A stretch of DNA of 9,146 nucleotides from Humisphaera sp. (lineage in GTDB: Bacteria > Planctomycetota > Phycisphaerae > Tepidisphaerales > Tepidisphaeraceae). Position numbers and translations under genes: made by a program. Below, in pieces: positions 6,231 to 9,146 of the stretch. How positions within the stretch are numbered: the stretch's first letter is position 1; every line of letters begins with the position of its first letter. Below the pieces are notes generated by a model, which did not search any database, was not told the DNA's origin, and saw only the letters and a list, made by a program, of their open reading frames with translations. Location: the NCBI GenBank assembly GCA_025351525.1, contig JANXVV010000510.1, positions 1 through 9,146 on the forward strand, written 5' to 3'.

Positions 6231-7310
6231 ATGCGTGCGATCGTGACCGGACAGGTGGGGGTGGACAAAGGCCCTTTCTTGGAGGCCGTCCAGGCCCAGG
6301 CCCGCAAAAACGGGAAGGATCTGCATGTCTGCCATGTCGGGAAAATGATGTATCAGGAAGCCCCGGATGTGCCGGCGGGGCGTATTCTGAATCTGCCCAT
6401 CACCCGGCTCAACACGCTGCGCCGGGCGGTTTTTAAAGAGATTCTCCGTGCCGCGGAACAGCACGAGCATGTGATCGTCAACACCCACGCCACCTTCCGC
6501 TGGCGGCACGGCCTGTTTGCCGCCTTCGACTTCGACCAGCTCAAGACCTTCAACGCCGATCTCTACTTCACGATGCTCGACAATGTCGAGAGCGTTCATC
6601 AAAGGCTCGTGCGCGATCACGACCTCGACCATAGCCTGAAAGACATCATGGTCTGGCGCGAGGAGGAATTGCTGGCGACCGAAATCATCGCCAATATCAC
6701 CCGCGGGTACGGGCATTTTTTCATGATCAGCCGGGGGCGGAGCATTCCCACCACCCAGACGATTTATCGGCTGATGTTCGAGCGCGAAAAGCGCAAGGTC
6801 TATCTGTCATTCCCCATGAGCCATGTGATGGATCTGCCCGACACCCTGGCGGAAATCGAAGGTTTCAAAGCCACCATCAACGAGCATTTCATCTGCTTCG
6901 ATCCGGCGGATGTGGATGAATTCATCCTTCATAAGATGGCCTTGCAGGCATTGGAAGAGGGAAGCACCACGATCCAGGTTCAAGCCGCCGACGGGCCGGT
7001 GACGCTTAAAACGCAGGATGTGGCACAAATCAGCGGCGACATTCTCGGTCAGATCTACGCGCGAGATTTCAAGATGATCGATCAATCCGACATGATCGTC
7101 AGTCTCGTCCCCGAACTACCCAACGGCAAGCCCGGTCTATCAAGCGGTGTCGAGCGCGAACTGCATCACGCGTTTGAAGGGGGCAAAGAGGTGTATGTCG
7201 TCTGGACGTGCAAGGGGATGCCGTCGCCATTCATTACGGAAACCGCCACCCGTGTTTTTCACAGCACGGCTCAGGCGATCGAGTATTTTCGGGCGAAGAA
7301 ATACCTTTGA
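6231..7310 (+). CDS. Adenylate-kinase-like P-loop protein fused to a deoxyribosyltransferase-like domain
   Basis: A 359-residue protein in two halves. Residues 1-185 look like an archaeal-type (AdkA) nucleotide kinase. The N-terminal strand leads into GQVGVDKG (7-14), a P-loop with Lys13 but Gly in place of the usual Ser/Thr. VIVNTHATFRW (81-91) matches the VIVDTHATI segment of AdkA, followed by a strand and ERxxxR-like charged helix. Residues 189-359 begin KVYLSFPMS and contain DFKMIDQSDMIVSLV (279-293) and GVERELHHAFEGGKEVYVVW (306-325). That is the arrangement of nucleoside 2-deoxyribosyltransferases and related folds: D..D..aD.vva, then G.E.E...A...gK.V. Glu308 or Glu310 could be the nucleophile. 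The start is fixed by GGAG five bases upstream. It probably acts on nucleotides, by phosphoryl transfer and/or N-glycosidic bond chemistry. Both domain calls rest on motif reading; the second is the less certain. Confidence 0.65.
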   Translation: MRAIVTGQVGVDKGPFLEAVQAQARKNGKDLHVCHVGKMMYQEAPDVPAGRILNLPITRLNTLRRAVFKEILRAAEQHEHVIVNTHATFRWRHGLFAAFDFDQLKTFNADLYFTMLDNVESVHQRLVRDHDLDHSLKDIMVWREEELLATEIIANITRGYGHFFMISRGRSIPTTQTIYRLMFEREKRKVYLSFPMSHVMDLPDTLAEIEGFKATINEHFICFDPADVDEFILHKMALQALEEGSTTIQVQAADGPVTLKTQDVAQISGDILGQIYARDFKMIDQSDMIVSLVPELPNGKPGLSSGVERELHHAFEGGKEVYVVWTCKGMPSPFITETATRVFHSTAQAIEYFRAKKYL

Positions 7311-7444
7311 CTAAATGAGGTGCAGTCTGGAGCGCGGCAGTCCCCCGCCGCCGATGCGTCGGTCGAGGACGACCGCCCTCCAAAATCCATTCTTGGAGCC
7401 AGCCCGTGCCTTTCCGACAAGCGAACACATTTCTCTGAGTATTT
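7311..7444. other. GC-rich intergenic region between convergent genes
   Basis: No gene is visible. Two short hairpins occur: GCGGC (7334-7338) with GCCGC (7347-7351), and GGTCG (7361-7365) with CGACC (7370-7374, loop AGGA). The phrase TCTGGAGCGCGGCAG (7326-7340) resembles dispersed intergenic repeats of planctomycetes, from memory only. No T-run follows either stem, so no intrinsic terminator is called. Confidence 0.4.
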
Positions 7445-7504
7445 CGACCTGTGGCACCTGATCCAAGCGCGGAAGTTATTGCGGGCTCATTCCTAACTCT
7501 GCGC
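7445..7504 (-). repeat. 60-nt dispersed repeat, copy 2
   Basis: The ungapped partner of 2464-2523 (50 of 60 identical). Here the last 12 bases enter the coding end of the minus-strand gene: they supply its TAG stop (7495-7493) and its final Ala-Gln-Ser codons. The copy therefore probably set or replaced the original C terminus of that gene. Confidence 0.75.
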
Positions 7505-7936
7505 CGACCAAGGCCACTCCGGATCGACGAACGACGGCAGATCATTTCGCGGGGTCAACATGTCATTTTCGAGAAAGACCCGCCAGCGAATCTGCAGGCG
7601 CGGATAGCGGTGGAGGAATTCCTGCCAGGCCGCGTAATGCGAGCGGAGGAAAAATGTTTTTTCCGCGAAACCATCCGCCAGCTTTTGCAAATCCACGGAC
7701 TTCATCTGCTGGGCGAGCAGTTGTTTTTCCAGATCGGCGACCTTGGTTTTAAGCTGTTCGTTCTCCGCCGCGAGTTGTGTTTTACGCTCCTGGGCCTCTT
7801 TCAATTGAGCCAGCGTCCCCTGATACATCTGCTTCAACTGATCCGGCTTGGGTTCATCTTCCGCCAGAGCAACGGAACCTCGCGCCACGAATGCCGAGCC
7901 GATCACGACCGAAATTATCCACCGCTGCCAGTCCAT
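7493..7936 (-). CDS. Small exported coiled-coil protein
   Basis: A 147-residue protein of unknown function. The N terminus has a signal peptide (Arg5, hydrophobic 7-25) with likely cleavage after ALA at 25. Residues 38-90 are rich in Gln, Lys, Glu and Leu with heptad spacing (LKEAQERKTQLAAENEQLKT is the core), so a coiled coil is expected. The rest, FFLRSHYAAWQEFLHRYP (95-112) onward, is aromatic and Trp-rich (W104, W118, W141, W143) and probably forms a small globular end. The ATG at 7936 is chosen because AAGGA lies about eight bases upstream and because longer starts would bury the signal peptide. The last three residues derive from the dispersed 60-nt repeat. It is likely periplasmic or envelope-associated and transcribed alone from its own promoter. 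I recognise no characterised family. Confidence 0.72.
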   Translation of the reverse strand: MDWQRWIISVVIGSAFVARGSVALAEDEPKPDQLKQMYQGTLAQLKEAQERKTQLAAENEQLKTKVADLEKQLLAQQMKSVDLQKLADGFAEKTFFLRSHYAAWQEFLHRYPRLQIRWRVFLENDMLTPRNDLPSFVDPEWPWSAQS

Positions 7937-7974
7937 GAGATCCGTCCTTTCGCATCCGCGCCAGTCTGCGCGGC

Positions 7975-8003
7975 ATTTTAGAGCACAAGTGTCCGGTTCA
8001 CAA
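7975..8003 (-). promoter_or_regulatory. Promoter of the exported coiled-coil gene
   Basis: On the minus strand TTGTGA (8003-7998) and TAAAAT (7980-7975) are exactly 17 bases apart, matching the vegetative consensus at four and five of six positions. The start site would be near 7968, within a GC-rich hairpin (CCGCGC 7956-7961 with GCGCGG 7968-7973), about 32 bases from the ATG. Confidence 0.55.
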
Positions 8004-8143
8004 TGCACAACTTCCCCAGGGCAATCGCCGGTTACAATCCGCCTATCCGGGTGGAAAAAACGAAATCTTTTGCCCGTTCTCACTATCTTCTCATCATCGG
8101 TCGCAATAATCCGTCGAACTCAGTGACGAGGCATCGTGCGGAA

Positions 8144-8220
8144 AACCGATGGAAGCGGAGGAATCTTCAATCGGTTGAAAGCTCGGTATCTTGCCCCATC
8201 CGTCGATTTCTCGCGGATGG
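8144..8220 (+). promoter_or_regulatory. Structured leader of the LEPR-XLL gene
   Basis: Two tandem hairpins precede the start. Hairpin 1: AACCGAT (8144-8150) with ATCGGTT (8170-8176), then a 1x1 internal loop and GAAG (8152-8155) with CTTC (8165-8168). Its 9-base loop contains GGAGG (8157-8161). Hairpin 2: CCATCCG (8196-8202) with CGGATGG (8214-8220), extended by CGA/TCG around a TTTC loop with one bulged T. The true Shine-Dalgarno, GGAGG at 8238-8242, is five bases from the ATG and is not paired in either stem. No promoter is clear; TACAAT at 8033-8038 is the best -10 match. I could not match this to a known riboswitch class. Confidence 0.5.
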
Positions 8221-8247
8221 AAACTGATTTATCATCTGGAGGTTCTC

Positions 8248-8976
8248 ATGCGGAAGTCTTCCCCCGTTGTCATGGATTCGCTTGAATCCCGTCGTTTGTT
8301 GTCCGGAAGCCATTTTGATGGCCCGGAAGGTGAAGGTCGTGATGGCGGCGATCGCCGCGACGGCGCTTTGTTTATTCCCGCCTTGCCCGTGGCCGCCGGC
8401 CCGGTCACTACCGCAGCATTCACCAAGGTGTCGGCGGACAAGGTGAAGGTTACGGCCGACCAAGCCACTTTGAAAACGGACTATCAGACCCTTGGCACCG
8501 CGCTCAAGGCTGCCGAAGTGACCCTTGCCACTCCGCTTGCCGCACTGCAAGCCACGGCGGATGCGGACGAGAAGGCGAACGAAGCCATTCTCAAAGTCGA
8601 TTTCACCGCCATTCAGACCGTCTATCAAAAGGATGGCCCGGCGATCAGCGCTGACTTTAAGGCGATTTCGGCGGATCTGAAAGCCAAGAACACGGTTCAA
8701 CTGGCGATCGATCAGGCCAAACTGGTCGTCGATAAAGCGACGTTGGCGACCGATCTGACGGTGCCGAAGGCCAAGCTGAGCGCCGACTCCGCCGCCGCCG
8801 AGGCGACGGAACAGGCTGATGAGAAGGCGATCAAGGATCTCCTCAACACTGATGCCGCCGTCGCTGCGGCTCGACTCAAGCTGACTTCCGATCAAGCGGT
8901 TTATACCACCGATTTTAATGCGTTTGTCGCCGACCGGACGACCTACGTGCTGGATCTGAAGACGCCGTTGGTCTGA
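8248..8976 (+). CDS. LEPR-XLL type surface protein with duplicated helical region
   Basis: A 242-residue protein. The N terminus carries LESRRLLSG (12-20), the LEPR-XLL type signature found at the start of many planctomycete exported or cell-surface proteins. Residues 21-40 are Gly/Asp/Arg-rich. From about 56 on the protein is Ala, Asp, Lys, Thr and Leu rich, almost free of Arg, and predicted helical throughout. The whole protein lacks Cys and Trp. Two copies of an approximately 85-residue unit are visible, starting DQATLKTD (71) and DQAKLVVD (155). ADEKA recurs at 106 and 190, and DFxAxxAD at 136 and 222. The ATG at 8248 has a near-ideal GGAGG five bases upstream and puts the signature at the N terminus, so the longer reading from 8191 is rejected. 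It is probably a fibrous or coiled surface component; no enzymatic motif is seen. Confidence 0.75.
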   Translation: MRKSSPVVMDSLESRRLLSGSHFDGPEGEGRDGGDRRDGALFIPALPVAAGPVTTAAFTKVSADKVKVTADQATLKTDYQTLGTALKAAEVTLATPLAALQATADADEKANEAILKVDFTAIQTVYQKDGPAISADFKAISADLKAKNTVQLAIDQAKLVVDKATLATDLTVPKAKLSADSAAAEATEQADEKAIKDLLNTDAAVAAARLKLTSDQAVYTTDFNAFVADRTTYVLDLKTPLV

Positions 8977-9010
8977 GGATCACTGGTTTTTTTCCATCTG
9001 AAGTCCAATC

Positions 9011-9044
9011 GGGTAGGAGGGGGCCTTGCGGCCCCCGTCCTCCC
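9011..9044 (-). ncRNA. Group II intron domain VI with branch-point A
   Basis: On the minus strand GGG (9044-9042) pairs with CCC (9013-9011), AGGA (9041-9038) with TCCT (9018-9015), and GGGGGCC (9036-9030) with GGCCCCC (9025-9019) around a GCAA tetraloop. A9014 is bulged on the 3' side, seven bases from the predicted intron end at 9008, where the lariat branch-point A is expected. Confidence 0.72.
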
Positions 9045-9047
9045 ACA

Positions 9048-9076
9048 CCACCGGACGTACTCATCGTATCCGGCGG
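9048..9076 (-). ncRNA. Group II intron domain V
   Basis: On the minus strand 9076-9068 pairs with 9056-9048 over nine positions, including the expected top U.G pair (9068.9056). The catalytic triad position reads C9075-G9074-C9073 with the characteristic G.U wobble (9074.9050), followed by the two-base AC bulge (9058-9057). The distal helix is only two pairs with a five-base loop (GATGA), giving 29 rather than the usual 34 bases. Confidence 0.7.
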
Positions 9077-9087
9077 TTTCTTCTAAC

Positions 9088-9141
9088 GGTTTAACAGAAT
9101 ATATCTCTCGGTCAGGCTCGCCAGGCTTAGAGATTTAAACC
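9088..9141 (-). other. Stem immediately upstream of domain V
   Basis: One continuous strand (9129-9141) pairs with 9103-9108 (6 bp) and 9088-9094 (7 bp), with an 8-base bulge at 9095-9102 and a 20-base loop. Its place, about ten bases before domain V, is where domain IV ends. It could be a short domain IV or the base of a larger one cut by the window edge. Confidence 0.4.
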
Positions 9142-9146
9142 ATGCC

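Larger units (their letters stand above)
9008..9146 (-). mobile_element. Group II intron, 3' end only
   Basis: Read on the minus strand, the right edge ends in consecutive domain V and domain VI hairpins joined by three bases (9047-9045), with a predicted splice site after T9008 (ending GAT, fitting the AY rule). The intron body lies beyond 9146, so the reverse transcriptase and domains I-III cannot be judged. The 3' flank (from 9007) runs toward the 3' end of the LEPR-XLL gene, which is on the opposite strand. The host sequence 5' of the intron is not visible. It could be a complete intron or a 3' fragment. Confidence 0.7.

Noticed and set aside
8144..8220. Cyclic-di-GMP or another known riboswitch in the LEPR-XLL leader
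   Set aside because: The conserved core elements of the classes I can recall are absent; only the two hairpins are supported.
8167..8895. Minus-strand open reading frame opposite the LEPR-XLL gene
   Set aside because: Antisense shadow of a repetitive coding region; the plus strand has an ideal SD and the N-terminal signature.
8977..8993. T-run (8987-8993) after the LEPR-XLL gene as an intrinsic terminator
   Set aside because: No stable stem directly precedes the seven T residues.
1..9146. CRISPR array, tRNA, rRNA, toxin-antitoxin or phage-defence cassette
   Set aside because: No regularly spaced direct repeats, no tRNA cloverleaf with CCA or T-loop, and no nuclease/antitoxin pair were seen on either strand. 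The 196-nt element is branched but has no tRNA landmarks.

Overview
The window looks like a piece of a planctomycete chromosome, probably class Phycisphaerae. The main reason is a secreted protein (8248-8976) that opens with the LESRRLLSG signature of the LEPR-XLL type of planctomycete surface protein. Further support comes from a DUF4139 protein, a UVR-motif protein of a form I associate with planctomycetes, and GC-rich palindromes between genes. The taxonomic call is inference; no rRNA or marker gene is present.

Layout, left to right. A secreted DUF4139 protein (73-2226, +) converges on a three-gene minus-strand cluster. Between them lies a 196-nt nested inverted-repeat element (2283-2478). 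The minus-strand cluster reads 4820 to 2526: a 54-residue bacterial metallothionein (4656-4820), a NAD-dependent epimerase-like protein without the usual catalytic lysine (3575-4600), and a dihydrodipicolinate-synthase/N-acetylneuraminate-lyase family protein (2526-3575) whose start codon overlaps the epimerase stop (TGATG). A TATAAT box sits in front of the metallothionein. A hairpin that would hide the epimerase ribosome binding site lies between the first two genes. Divergent from this cluster, behind a second palindrome (4922-4991), is a UVR-motif protein (5143-6093, +) followed by a clear intrinsic terminator (6117-6143).

Next is a two-domain protein (6231-7310, +): an archaeal-adenylate-kinase-like P-loop half fused to a nucleoside-2-deoxyribosyltransferase-like half. 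It converges on a small exported coiled-coil protein (7493-7936, -). A 60-nt sequence abutting the 3' end of that gene is repeated at the 3' end of the lyase-family gene (50 of 60 identical). The LEPR-XLL protein (8248-8976, +) is divergent from the coiled-coil gene. Its leader can form two tandem hairpins, and its mature part is an internally duplicated Ala/Asp/Lys/Thr-rich helical region.

The right edge holds the 3' end of a group II intron on the minus strand (9008 to beyond 9146). Domain V has a CGC triad with a G.U wobble and an AC bulge. Domain VI has a GCAA loop and a bulged A seven nucleotides from the predicted splice site.

I see no CRISPR array, tRNA, rRNA or recognisable defence cassette. 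The best leads are the small metallothionein and its operon, the kinase/deoxyribosyltransferase-like fusion, the structured intergenic elements, and the intron end with its shortened domain V.
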